This document shows, piece by piece, positions 54,744 through 63,852 of a DNA stretch of 64,000 nucleotides. Source of the stretch: Enterobacter kobei (GTDB lineage Bacteria; Pseudomonadota; Gammaproteobacteria; Enterobacterales; Enterobacteriaceae). The stretch is taken from contig NZ_AP024590.1 of the NCBI RefSeq assembly GCF_018323985.1, positions 62,001 to 126,000 on the forward strand, in the 5' to 3' direction. The notes under the pieces were generated by a model. That model did not search any database. It worked only from the letters and a program-made list of their open reading frames with translations, and was not told the origin of the DNA. The first letter of the stretch is position 1. Each line of letters starts with the position of its first letter. The translations under genes were made by a program, and so were the position numbers.

Positions 54744-56651
54744 TTACTTGTTCAGCAGAGCCAGCACTTCTTCAACGCTCTGCGTGTGCGTCAGGCGCTC
54801 AATCACAGATTCATCGTCCAGTGCATTGGTCAGGCTGGTGATCACCTGGATGTGCTCGTTATTACGGGCGGCGATACCGATAACCAGACGGGCAATGTCG
54901 TCGGCATCATCACCGAAACGCACGCCTTCCGGATACTGGCAGAATACCACGCCGGTCTTCAGAACACGGTCTTTCGCTTCAACCGTACCGTGCGGCACCG
55001 CGATAGACTCACCCAGATAGGTCGGGGTCAGTTTTTCACGATCCAGCATCGCCTGCACATATTCCGGCTCAACGTAGCCGCCTTTTACCAGTTGCTCACC
55101 GGCAAAAATAATGGCTTCTTCTTTGGTGCTCGCCGTGCGGCCCAGGAAGATGTTTTCTGCGCCCAGACGGAACAGGTGGCTGTTACTTTCGTCGAAGCTG
55201 TCCTGCAGGCTGGTGCGGACTTTTTCTTCATTCTGCAGATGGCGCTGCGCGACAACCAGACGCTCCGTCAGGCTGGTATACAGGCCGCTGTCGAGGAAGT
55301 TGGTCAGCGAAATATGCTGTGCCTGCGGTACCTGACGCATCGCGCGCTCAGTGAGGTCGCGGTGAGTGATCACCAGGTCTACATCCGGAGGCAGGTTGTT
55401 GATCGCGCTGTTGGTCACGGAGATGTTGGTCAGCCCCGCATCCTGCACTTTCTTACGCAGCACGCCTGCACCCATGGCGCTGGAACCCATACCGGCATCA
55501 CAGGCAACGATGATTTTACGCACATGGCTCAGGTCGTTGGACACATCGCCCGCCGTCAGCGGAGAGGCACCTTTGGACTCGGCTTTCATGTCCTGCATAC
55601 GACGGGTCGCAGCTTCAATATCGTCTTCTTCTTTCACTTTGCTGGTTTTCAGCAGAATGGCAGAGATCACGAAAGAAACGGCCAGTGCAGCGAAAATCGC
55701 GGCGAGGTTAGCAAAATAGGCACCTTTCGGGGTCATCGCCAGTACCGCCAGGATAGAACCCGGAGACGCCGGAGATACCAGACCACCGCCCAGCACGCTC
55801 AGCGTAAACACGCCAGTCATACCGCCGAGGATCACCGCGATCAGCAGACGCGGATTCATCAGGACATACGGGAAGTAAATTTCGTGGATACCACCCAGGA
55901 AGTGGATGATTGCCGCGCCGCCTGCAGACTGTTTAGCGCTGCCGCGACCGAAGAACATATACGCCAGCAGTACACCCATACCCGGACCTGGGTTTGCTTC
56001 AATCAGGAAGAAGATGGACTTGCCGAGATCGTGAGACTGCTGAATACCCAGCGGCGAGAAGATACCGTGGTTGATGGCGTTGTTGAGGAACAGGATTTTC
56101 GCCGGTTCAACAAAGATGGACGCCAGCGGCAGCATGTCATGGATAACCATGAAGTTAACGCCCGCAGCCAGTGCTTTAGACAGCACTTCAACCGCCGGGC
56201 CAATGCCGAGGAAGGCCAGAATGGCGAGGATCATACCGATGATGCCAGCGGAGAAGTTATTCACCAGCATTTCGAAACCAGATTTGATCTTACCGTCTAC
56301 CGCGGCATCAAATTTCTTGATGCACAGACCGCCCAGCGGGCCGGCAATCATTGCGCCGAGGAACATCGGCATATCTGCACCAACGATAACGCCCATGGTG
56401 GTAATGGCACCGACCACGCCGCCACGCTCGCCGCCAACCAGACGCCCACCGGTATAACCGATCAGCAGCGGCAGCAGATAAGTAATCATCGGGCCGACAA
56501 GTTTCGCCAGCGTTTCGTTAGGTAACCATCCAGTTGGAATAAACAGCGCGGTGATAATACCCCAGGCGATAAACGCGCCGATGTTGGGCATCACCATATT
56601 GCTAAGGAATCGACCAAAGCTTTGCACTTTGATCTTGATATCGGATGACAT
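54744..56651 (-). CDS. mtlA: PTS mannitol-specific transporter MtlA (EIICBA)
   Basis: 635 residues. Imports mannitol as mannitol 1-phosphate. EIIC membrane domain to about residue 340; EIIB with phospho-cysteine Cys384 in ACDAGMGSS; EIIA with phospho-histidine His554 in AVPHGTVEAKDRV. Both residues have E. coli numbering. Head of mtlA-mtlD-mtlR; four CRP sites lie in the upstream 500 bp. The first codon is ATG at 56651 (MSSDIKIKVQSFGRF). Confidence 0.98.
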   Translation of the reverse strand: MSSDIKIKVQSFGRFLSNMVMPNIGAFIAWGIITALFIPTGWLPNETLAKLVGPMITYLLPLLIGYTGGRLVGGERGGVVGAITTMGVIVGADMPMFLGAMIAGPLGGLCIKKFDAAVDGKIKSGFEMLVNNFSAGIIGMILAILAFLGIGPAVEVLSKALAAGVNFMVIHDMLPLASIFVEPAKILFLNNAINHGIFSPLGIQQSHDLGKSIFFLIEANPGPGMGVLLAYMFFGRGSAKQSAGGAAIIHFLGGIHEIYFPYVLMNPRLLIAVILGGMTGVFTLSVLGGGLVSPASPGSILAVLAMTPKGAYFANLAAIFAALAVSFVISAILLKTSKVKEEDDIEAATRRMQDMKAESKGASPLTAGDVSNDLSHVRKIIVACDAGMGSSAMGAGVLRKKVQDAGLTNISVTNSAINNLPPDVDLVITHRDLTERAMRQVPQAQHISLTNFLDSGLYTSLTERLVVAQRHLQNEEKVRTSLQDSFDESNSHLFRLGAENIFLGRTASTKEEAIIFAGEQLVKGGYVEPEYVQAMLDREKLTPTYLGESIAVPHGTVEAKDRVLKTGVVFCQYPEGVRFGDDADDIARLVIGIAARNNEHIQVITSLTNALDDESVIERLTHTQSVEEVLALLNK

Positions 56652-56797
56652 AAAACACCCCTTCTTATGTTTGCTATCGCACAGGCCGGAAGCCCGAGGT
56701 TTGTTGTTAATGTGGCGGCAGAGGTAGCCGGACCCATGATGTGTGTGAGGCGAAATCTGGCACCGAATCGTCTTTCTGTCCAGATCGTGACCTTTGG

Positions 56798-56813
56798 TGT
56801 GATCTAAATCACA
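56798..56813 (-). promoter_or_regulatory. CRP site 1, mtlA promoter region
   Basis: TGTGATCTAAATCACA, perfect TGTGA-N6-TCACA palindrome, 147 bp upstream of the mtlA start. Confidence 0.88.
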
Positions 56814-56841
56814 TAAACATAGGGTGTGACCGGTGATTTGG

Positions 56842-56857
56842 CGTGATCTGTTTCACA
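56842..56857 (-). promoter_or_regulatory. CRP site 2, mtlA promoter region
   Basis: CGTGATCTGTTTCACA, one mismatch to TGTGA-N6-TCACA. Confidence 0.75.
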
Positions 56858-56914
56858 AAATTCCTGTGTAAAAAAAGAACAATGACGAAAATTTATGCGC
56901 ATCTTGAAGGTAAA

Positions 56915-56930
56915 TGTGAGATCACTCACA
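56915..56930 (-). promoter_or_regulatory. CRP site 3, mtlA promoter region
   Basis: TGTGAGATCACTCACA, both half-sites perfect. Confidence 0.85.
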
Positions 56931-56958
56931 TTTTTATGTGGAGACTTTGTTATTTATT

Positions 56959-56974
56959 TGTGATGCATATCACA
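56959..56974 (-). promoter_or_regulatory. CRP site 4, mtlA/yibF gap
   Basis: TGTGATGCATATCACA, perfect TGTGA-N6-TCACA. The remaining sequence of the 513-bp mtlA-yibF gap (56652-57164) holds no gene I can support; 56980-57164 carries the yibF leader. Confidence 0.88.
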
Positions 56975-57164
56975 AGAAATTTTTGCCAGGAGTTTTCTGA
57001 ATGCCCTCAAAGGCAAACTGTGTTGTGCGCGCCGCCGCCGGATGTAACTTCCTTACACGCCTCACACCCTACGAAACAGAGTTTTCACATTTATGAAGGC
57101 TCGCCTGCCTTTTGCGCGACGGTGGGCCATAATTATCTTTTCAAAGGCGATTAAGGACCCGGCC

Positions 57165-57773
57165 ATGAAACTGATCGGCAGTTACACCAGCCCCTTCGTG
57201 CGGAAGATTTCCGTGATTTTGCTGGAAAAAGGCATCACCTTCGAATTCGTCAATGAGCTGCCCTATAACGCAGAGAATGGCGTTTCACAATTCAACCCGC
57301 TCGGCAAAGTGCCCGCGCTGGTCACTGACGACGGCGAAACCTGGTTTGATTCGCCGATCATTGCGGAATATCTGGAACAGCTGGGTATGGCTCCCGCGCT
57401 GCTGCCCACCGATGCGAAAGCCGCATTACGACTGCGGCAGCTGGAAGCGCTGGCGGACGGCATCATGGATGCGGCGCTGACTTCCGTGCGCGAGCAGGCC
57501 CGTCCGGCAGCACAGCAGTCGGAAAGTGAACTGGTGCGCCAGCGGGAAAAAATCAGCCGCGCGCTGGATGCCCTGGAACAATACGCCGCCAACGGCGTGT
57601 TGCAGTCGCAGTCCCTCGATCTGGCGAACATCGCCGTCGCCTGCGCAATCGGCTATCTGAACTTCCGCCGTGTCTCGCCGGGCTGGTGCGTGGAGCGCCC
57701 GCAGCTGGTGAAGCTGGTGGAAACCCTCTTCCAGCGCGAAAGCTTTGCCCGCACCGAACCGCCAAAGGCTTGA
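57165..57773 (+). CDS. yibF: Glutathione S-transferase-like protein YibF
   Basis: 202 residues from MKLIGSYTSPFVRKIS, the E. coli length. Thioredoxin-like N-terminal domain (Ser in the SPF motif where GSTs bind glutathione, and LGKVPALV with DSPIIAEYLE), all-helical C-terminal domain. Biological substrate unknown. The in-frame upstream extension is not conserved. Precedes selA by 92 bp and may be in the same transcript. Confidence 0.95.
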   Translation: MKLIGSYTSPFVRKISVILLEKGITFEFVNELPYNAENGVSQFNPLGKVPALVTDDGETWFDSPIIAEYLEQLGMAPALLPTDAKAALRLRQLEALADGIMDAALTSVREQARPAAQQSESELVRQREKISRALDALEQYAANGVLQSQSLDLANIAVACAIGYLNFRRVSPGWCVERPQLVKLVETLFQRESFARTEPPKA

Positions 57774-57865
57774 TACGCATTATGACAGCCTGAGCAAAGA
57801 CGCTGTACAATCCCCTCACGTCGACCCCTTCCCGACGGAGGGGCCAATCACAGCAAGGCAGTGTC

Positions 57866-59254
57866 ATGACCCCTGAAAATCGTTCCCTGTTCAGCCAGAT
57901 CCCGGCAACCGACCGTTTATTGCGTGATGACGCTTTCCGCCCGCTAGTAGCGACTTTTGGCCATACGCGGGTAGTGGAGGCGTTGCGCCACTTGCAGGAC
58001 GAAGCCCGCGCCGCCATCCATGTCAGCCAGACGCTGCCAGCGTGGAGCGCTGACTGGGCCGGAGCGACGCGCCAGCACCTCCACCATCAGCAGCAAAGCG
58101 CCATCCGTCCGGTGATCAACCTGACCGGCACGGTACTGCACACTAATCTCGGACGGGCATTGCAGGCGGAAGCGGCGATAGAGGCGGTAGCACAGGCAAT
58201 GCGCTCCCCGGTGTCGCTGGAGTACGATCTGGACGGTGCAGGGCGCGGGCATCGCGACAGCGCGCTGGCCGCCATGCTGTGTCGTCTGACGGGCGCGGAA
58301 GACGCCTGTATCGTTAATAACAACGCGGCGGCGGTGCTGCTCATGCTGGCGGCCACGGCGAGCGGCCAGGAAGTGGTGGTATCGCGCGGCGAACTGGTGG
58401 AGATTGGCGGCGCGTTCCGCATTCCGGATGTCATGCGCCAGGCAGGCTGCGTGCTGCATGAAGTCGGTACGACCAATCGCACCCATGCCAAAGACTATCG
58501 CCAGGCCATCAACGACAACACTGCGCTGCTGATGAAAGTGCATACCAGTAATTATCAGATTGAAGGCTTTACGAAGGCCGTGGACGAAGCGGAACTGGTA
58601 GCCATCGGCAACGAGCGGGACGTACCGGTAGTCGTGGATTTGGGCAGCGGCTCGCTGGTGGATCTCAGCCAGTACGGGCTGCCGAAAGAGCCCATGCCAC
58701 AGGCGCTGATCGCTGCGGGCGTCAGCCTGGTCAGCTTCTCCGGCGATAAACTGCTCGGCGGCCCGCAGGCCGGGATCATCGTCGGCAAAAAAGCGCTCAT
58801 TGCACGTCTGCAACAGCATCCGTTAAAACGTGCGCTGCGGGCGGATAAAATGACGCTTGCCGCGCTGGAGGCCACGCTGCGCCTCTATCTGCATCCGGAA
58901 AAACTCACGCAGGATCTGCCGACGCTGCGTCTGCTAACCCGCGATACCGCGGCGATCCGCGCCCTGGCGGAAAAACTCCAGCCTGGCCTTGCCGCGCATT
59001 TTCCTGACTTCCACGTGCAGGTAGAAGCCTGTCTGTCGCAGATAGGCAGCGGCTCGCTGCCGGTGGATCGGCTGCCGAGCGTGGCCCTGACCTTCACCCC
59101 GAGAGACGGGCGCGGCAGCCGACTGGAAACGCTGGCGGCGCAATGGCGCACGCGCGACGTGCCGGTGATTGGTCGCATCACCGATGGCCGCCTGTGGCTG
59201 GATTTACGTTGTCTTGAGGACGAAACCCGTTTTCTGGAGATGTTACTGAAATGA
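57866..59254 (+). CDS. selA: L-seryl-tRNA(Sec) selenium transferase SelA
   Basis: PLP enzyme, decameric in E. coli, that converts seryl-tRNA(Sec) to selenocysteyl-tRNA(Sec) with selenophosphate. 462 residues. PLP lysine in SFSGDKLLGGPQAG (about 295); N-terminal tRNA-binding region (1-80). Overlaps selB by 4 bp (ATGA), so the two are translated together. Confidence 0.97.
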   Translation: MTPENRSLFSQIPATDRLLRDDAFRPLVATFGHTRVVEALRHLQDEARAAIHVSQTLPAWSADWAGATRQHLHHQQQSAIRPVINLTGTVLHTNLGRALQAEAAIEAVAQAMRSPVSLEYDLDGAGRGHRDSALAAMLCRLTGAEDACIVNNNAAAVLLMLAATASGQEVVVSRGELVEIGGAFRIPDVMRQAGCVLHEVGTTNRTHAKDYRQAINDNTALLMKVHTSNYQIEGFTKAVDEAELVAIGNERDVPVVVDLGSGSLVDLSQYGLPKEPMPQALIAAGVSLVSFSGDKLLGGPQAGIIVGKKALIARLQQHPLKRALRADKMTLAALEATLRLYLHPEKLTQDLPTLRLLTRDTAAIRALAEKLQPGLAAHFPDFHVQVEACLSQIGSGSLPVDRLPSVALTFTPRDGRGSRLETLAAQWRTRDVPVIGRITDGRLWLDLRCLEDETRFLEMLLK

Positions 59255-61098
59255 TTATTGCCACCGCCGGACATGTGGATCACGGCAAAACGACGCTGCT
59301 GGAAGCGATCACCGGCGTAAATGCCGACCGCCTGCCGGAAGAGAAAAAGCGCGGCATGACCATCGATCTGGGTTATGCCTACTGGCCGCAGGCCGATGGA
59401 CGCGTACCGGGATTTATTGATGTGCCGGGCCATGAAAAGTTTCTGGCCAATATGCTGGCAGGCGTCGGCGGTATCGATCACGCCCTGCTGGTGGTGGCCT
59501 GTGATGATGGCGTGATGGCCCAGACCCGCGAACATCTGGCGATTTTGCAACTGACCGGTCAGCCAACCCTCACTGTGGCGCTGACCAAAGCCGACCGGGT
59601 GGACGAGGCGCGCATTGCCGCCGTCCAGGACGAGGTGCGCGCCACGCTGCGTGAATACGGCTTTATCGACGCGGCGTTATTTATCACCGCCGCGACCGCT
59701 CAACGCGGCATCGATGAACTACGCGAGCATCTGCTGCATCTCCCGGAGCGGGAACACGTGCAGCATCAGCGTTTCCGGCTGGCGATTGACCGCGCCTTTA
59801 CCGTGAAGGGCGCAGGGCTGGTGGTAACCGGCACGGCGCTGTCGGGTGATGTGCGCACCGGCGATACCCTGTGGCTGACCGGCATCAACAAACCCATGCG
59901 CGTACGCGGTCTGCATGCGCAAAACCAGCCGGTCGATCATGCGATGGCCGGGCAGCGTATCGCCCTGAATATTACCGGCGATGCCGAAAAAGAGGCGCTT
60001 AACCGCGGCGACTGGCTGCTCAGCGAGGCGCCGTCGGAGCCGTCGTCCCGCGTTATCGTGGCGCTGCAAAGCCATACGCCGCTGACGCAGTGGCAGCCCT
60101 TACACATTCACCATGCCGCCAGCCATATCACCGGGCGCGTCTCGTTGCTGACCGACGATCTGGCCGAGCTGGTGCTCGACAGTCCGCTGTGGCTGGCGGA
60201 CAACGATCGGCTGGTGCTGCGTGATATCTCGGCGCGCACCACGCTGGCTGGCGCGCGAGTGGTGATGCTCGATCCACCCCGTCGTGGCAAACGTAAAACG
60301 GCGTATCTGGACTGGCTCGCCACGCTTGCCGCCGCCGGTGACGATGCCAGCGCGCTGGCAGCGCACCTGACGCGCGGTGCGGTATCCCTGAGTCGCTTTG
60401 GCTGGGCGCGGCAGTTAAGTCGCAGCGGACTGGACGCGTTAACCCGGCATGACGGGCTGATCCAGTCGGGGGACAGCGTACTGAGCGCGGCGGTGGCCGC
60501 AGGCTGGCAGCGTAAACTGCTCGATACGCTGGCGACCTATCACGAACAGCATAAAGACGAACCCGGCCCCGGACGCGAGCGTCTGCGACGCATGGCGCTG
60601 CCGATGGAAGACGACGCCCTGGTACTGACGTTAATCGAGCGGATGCGTGAAAGCGGCGATATTGCCAGCCATCACGGCTGGCTGCATCTGCCGGAACACA
60701 AAGCCGGTTTTACCGAAGAGCAGGCGGCGATCTGGCAGCGTGCGGCACCGCTGTTTGCTGATGAACCCTGGTGGGTACGCGATCTGGCGCGGGAAACGGG
60801 CACCGATGAGCAGTTAATGCGGAGTGTATTACGACAGGCGGCGCAGCAAGGGCTGATCACCGCGATCGTAAAAGATCGCTATTACCGCAACGACCGGATC
60901 GTCGCCTTTGCCAGTATGATCCGCGAACTGGATCAGGCGCGGGGATCAACCTGTGCGGCAGATTTCCGCGATCGGCTGAACGTTGGGCGTAAGCTGGCGA
61001 TCCAGATCCTCGAATATTTTGACCGCATCGGCTTTACCCGCCGACGCGGCAACGACCATCTGCTGCGGGATGCACAGCTGTTCCCGGAAAACCACTGA
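59251..61098 (+). CDS. selB: Selenocysteine-specific elongation factor SelB
   Basis: EF-Tu-like GTPase that brings Sec-tRNA to the ribosome at UGA codons with a SECIS. 615 residues (E. coli 614). G motifs: GHVDHGKTT, DVPGHE, TKAD; domains II-III to about 345; four winged-helix domains at the C-terminus that bind the SECIS hairpin, ending RRRGNDHLLRDAQLF. SECIS-containing genes such as formate dehydrogenase are not in this window. Confidence 0.97.
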   Translation: MIIATAGHVDHGKTTLLEAITGVNADRLPEEKKRGMTIDLGYAYWPQADGRVPGFIDVPGHEKFLANMLAGVGGIDHALLVVACDDGVMAQTREHLAILQLTGQPTLTVALTKADRVDEARIAAVQDEVRATLREYGFIDAALFITAATAQRGIDELREHLLHLPEREHVQHQRFRLAIDRAFTVKGAGLVVTGTALSGDVRTGDTLWLTGINKPMRVRGLHAQNQPVDHAMAGQRIALNITGDAEKEALNRGDWLLSEAPSEPSSRVIVALQSHTPLTQWQPLHIHHAASHITGRVSLLTDDLAELVLDSPLWLADNDRLVLRDISARTTLAGARVVMLDPPRRGKRKTAYLDWLATLAAAGDDASALAAHLTRGAVSLSRFGWARQLSRSGLDALTRHDGLIQSGDSVLSAAVAAGWQRKLLDTLATYHEQHKDEPGPGRERLRRMALPMEDDALVLTLIERMRESGDIASHHGWLHLPEHKAGFTEEQAAIWQRAAPLFADEPWWVRDLARETGTDEQLMRSVLRQAAQQGLITAIVKDRYYRNDRIVAFASMIRELDQARGSTCAADFRDRLNVGRKLAIQILEYFDRIGFTRRRGNDHLLRDAQLFPENH

Positions 61099-61102
61099 AT
61101 CC

Positions 61103-61124
61103 AGCCGGGTTATCACCCGGCTTT
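61103..61124 (+). terminator. selAB terminator
   Basis: AGCCGGGT (61103-61110) pairs with ACCCGGCT (61115-61122) and ends TTT. Sits 5 bp after selB and runs into the end of the oppositely oriented ROK gene. Confidence 0.7.
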
Positions 61125-61994
61125 AACCTGCTGTTTTGCCAGCCATACCGCGCCCAGCCTGCCCGCCTGGTTACCCAGTTTACATGGCAGGATAGGCGCT
61201 TTCAGAAATTCCCACATCTCGAAGGTTTCCAGATGGCGATCAAGCAGCTGATAGACCTTTTCCTGCTCGCTTAACCCACCGCCAATCAGCACCACCTGCG
61301 GATCGTACATGGAAATAACGCTATAAATGCCGCGCGACAGAAAATGCGCCCACTGGTTAACGGCTTCCCGCAGATGCACGTCGCTGTCCATGCGTTCGAA
61401 GATCTCTTTGCCATGAGGCATCTCTTCGGCAGAGAGCGCCAGCGCACGGCGGCACGCCTCCATCAGACCCCGGGCAGAAGCCACTTCATGCATGCATTCG
61501 CCCTCGTTGCCGACCGGCATCACGCCAAACTCGCCCGCACGGAAATGCGAGCCGCGATACAGTTCGCCGTCAAAAATAATACCGCCGCCGATACCCGTCC
61601 CGACGGTAATACAGACCACATTATCGTACTCTTTCGCCGCGCCCAGCCAGCGCTCGCCGAGGGCAGCACAGTTGGCATCGTTTTCCACAATCACCGGCAG
61701 ATCGCTAAGTTCTGCGAACAACTCCCGCAGATTGATCCCGTCCATAAAGTCCAGCGCTCCGGCCTTCAGGGCGACGCCGGTACGGATATTGATGTACCCC
61801 GGGAAACTGGTGCCGATGGCGGCGATATCATGTTCCTTCTGGTAGCCCTCAACCACCGCCTGCCATTTCTGCTTAAACGTCTCAACGTCTTCCGGCGTGT
61901 CGTACTCGTCCGAGGTCAGTTCCTCACCATTCTCATCAATCACGCCGTGCTTGATGTGCGTTCCACCCACGTCAAAACCAATAAAGTACTGCAT
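61113..61994 (-). CDS. ROK-family sugar kinase
   Basis: 293 residues. ATP-binding FDVGGTHIKHGV at 4-15, the catalytic ENDANCAALGE (about 105) and VGTGIGGGI; the loop GSHFRAGEFGVM is typical of ROK kinases. The usual zinc motif CxCGxxGC is missing (GNEGECMHE instead), as in some beta-glucoside kinases. The phosphorylated sugar is unknown. Isolated between selB and yiaY, where E. coli has no such gene, and with no transporter alongside. Confidence 0.82.
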   Translation of the reverse strand: MQYFIGFDVGGTHIKHGVIDENGEELTSDEYDTPEDVETFKQKWQAVVEGYQKEHDIAAIGTSFPGYINIRTGVALKAGALDFMDGINLRELFAELSDLPVIVENDANCAALGERWLGAAKEYDNVVCITVGTGIGGGIIFDGELYRGSHFRAGEFGVMPVGNEGECMHEVASARGLMEACRRALALSAEEMPHGKEIFERMDSDVHLREAVNQWAHFLSRGIYSVISMYDPQVVLIGGGLSEQEKVYQLLDRHLETFEMWEFLKAPILPCKLGNQAGRLGAVWLAKQQVKAG

Positions 61995-62251
61995 AGTTTG
62001 TTTCCTGTGATAACCGCTTACGCTTAAGTATGGCTCAGCCCGGAAAACGGAATGTAAAGTAAGGTAATAAATACTTTCATTAATTTAAAAAATGGAACAC
62101 ACATTATTATTTTATATCTTAACTCAACCAGATTTTGCTTAAATATCAATCGGTAAATCTTCTTATTGCCAAAACAGGAAGGAGGATCAAATTACCGGAA
62201 GTCTGTTTTCCTTATCCTCGCAGACTCTTATTTATCGATATGGATATTATT

Positions 62252-63403
62252 ATGACTGCTTCTGTTTTTTATATTCCGTCCGTCAATATTATTGGTGCTG
62301 ATGTATTAGGCAGCGCGATTGATACCATCCGCGAGCGCGGCTGGCGTCGTGCGCTGATTGTCACCGACAGTATGCTGAGTAAACTGGGGATGGCGGCAAA
62401 TATTCAGGCGCAGCTGCAATCGCGCGATATTTTTAGCGTGGTTTATGACGGCACTCAGCCTAATCCGACGACGGCGAACGTCGCGGCCGGGCTGGCGTTA
62501 TTACGGGATAACCAGTGTGACTGCGTGATTTCTCTCGGCGGCGGTTCACCTCACGATTGCGCGAAAGGTATTGCGCTGGTGGCCGCAAACGGCGGTCACA
62601 TCAGCGATTACGAAGGGGTGGATCGCTCTGCGAAACCACAGCTGCCGATGATCGCCATTAACACTACCGCCGGCACTGCGTCGGAGATGACACGCTTCTG
62701 CATCATTACCGACGAGGCGCGCCATATCAAAATGGCGATTGTCGATAAGCATGTCACGCCGGTACTGTCGGTCAATGACGCCTCCCTGATGATGGGGATG
62801 CCGAAATCACTGACTGCCGCAACCGGCATGGACGCACTGACGCACGCCATTGAAGCCTATGTTTCTGTGGCGGCAACGCCGGTGACCGATGCCTGTGCAC
62901 TGAAAGCCGTCACCATGATCGCGCAGCATCTGCCCGTCGCCGTGGAAGAGGGCAGCAATGCCGCCGCGCGCGAAGCCATGGCCTACGCACAGTTTCTGGC
63001 AGGTATGGCTTTTAACAACGCTTCGCTGGGGTATGTGCACGCGATGGCGCACCAGTTGGGTGGTTTCTACGATCTGCCGCACGGCGTGTGCAACGCGGTT
63101 CTGTTGCCACATGTGCAGGCATTTAACAGCAAAGTGGCTGGCGCACGGTTGCGTGACTGCGCCCGGGCCATGGGCGTGGACGTCAGCAACATGAATGATG
63201 AGCAGGGCGCTGCGGCATGCATTGACGCCATCCGCGCGCTGGCGAAGAAAGTGAACATTCCGGCGGGTCTTCGCGACCTGAACGTGAAAGAAGAAGATAT
63301 TCCGGTGCTCGCCACCAATGCCCTGAATGATGCCTGCGGCCTGACGAACCCCGTCCAGGCAACGCATGACGAGATCATGGCAATCTATCGCGCGGCGATG
63401 TAA
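62252..63403 (+). CDS. yiaY: Iron-containing alcohol dehydrogenase YiaY
   Basis: 383 residues from MTASVFYIPSVNIIG, as in E. coli YiaY, which oxidises L-threonine/alcohols in group III ADH style. Nucleotide loop VISLGGGSPHDCAKG; metal ligands in NTTAGTASEMT and the MDALTHAIEAY and HAMAHQLGGFYDLPHG region. The longer upstream in-frame reading is unlikely: weak start and no family match. 257-bp leader in the gap to the ROK gene, AT-rich, with no element I can name. Confidence 0.94.
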   Translation: MTASVFYIPSVNIIGADVLGSAIDTIRERGWRRALIVTDSMLSKLGMAANIQAQLQSRDIFSVVYDGTQPNPTTANVAAGLALLRDNQCDCVISLGGGSPHDCAKGIALVAANGGHISDYEGVDRSAKPQLPMIAINTTAGTASEMTRFCIITDEARHIKMAIVDKHVTPVLSVNDASLMMGMPKSLTAATGMDALTHAIEAYVSVAATPVTDACALKAVTMIAQHLPVAVEEGSNAAAREAMAYAQFLAGMAFNNASLGYVHAMAHQLGGFYDLPHGVCNAVLLPHVQAFNSKVAGARLRDCARAMGVDVSNMNDEQGAAACIDAIRALAKKVNIPAGLRDLNVKEEDIPVLATNALNDACGLTNPVQATHDEIMAIYRAAM

Positions 63404-63426
63404 TTCTGTGTGACGAACAGCGTGTC

Positions 63427-63460
63427 GGGTATGGCTGGCAAAAGGTCAGCCATACCCCTT
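63427..63460 (+). terminator. yiaY terminator
   Basis: GGGTATGGCTG (63427-63437) pairs with CAGCCATACCC (63447-63457) followed by a short CTT run, 24 bp after the yiaY stop. It also serves the convergent small gene. Confidence 0.8.
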
Positions 63461-63473
63461 CTGCTAAGCAGGC

Positions 63474-63785
63474 TCAGACAATGACTTTAACTTCCAGCGG
63501 CCTGAAGCGGCTGTAGATCCACAGCCCAAGGCAGCTCAGCGAGCCGATCACCGCCGTCATCAGCAGGCTCATAAATATGCCGATAAAGATGCCGACCGGC
63601 AGCGCAAGCAGCCCATGAATATACTGCTGGTTCCAGCTCACGGTGTCGTAACCAAAGCAGCCGAATAACCCAAAAATAAAGCCCAGCACGCCCATGGGAA
63701 TGCTCAGGCCGATAAGCAGTAAACGATAAATGCTGCGGGCCTTAATTCTTTTCATATCAGTCACCGCGCGGTTTTCAGTATCCAT
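63474..63785 (-). CDS. Small two-helix membrane protein, unknown
   Basis: 103 residues if started at ATG 63785 (MDTENRAVTDMKRIKARS), which has AGGA 9 bp upstream; the longer 129-residue reading has no such site. Two strong hydrophobic spans at about residues 20-43 and 55-95 with basic flanks. I recognise no family. It precedes the end of a GH127-like gene on the same strand and might belong to the same unit. Confidence 0.55.
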   Translation of the reverse strand: MDTENRAVTDMKRIKARSIYRLLLIGLSIPMGVLGFIFGLFGCFGYDTVSWNQQYIHGLLALPVGIFIGIFMSLLMTAVIGSLSCLGLWIYSRFRPLEVKVIV

Positions 63786-63852
63786 ACAACATCCTGTTGA
63801 AATAATAGGATCTTTATTATGGGCCGAATTCCTGCGCGGATCGAATATGTCG

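Noticed and set aside
54534..56525. Long + strand reading frame (over 600 codons)
   Set aside because: It is antisense to mtlA, whose EIICBA domains and phospho-sites are clear; the peptide is His/Arg/Gln-rich with no domain.
58189..58197. GGCGGTAG match to the RfaH ops element
   Set aside because: It lies inside selA coding sequence, not in a leader; the LPS operon leaders lack it.
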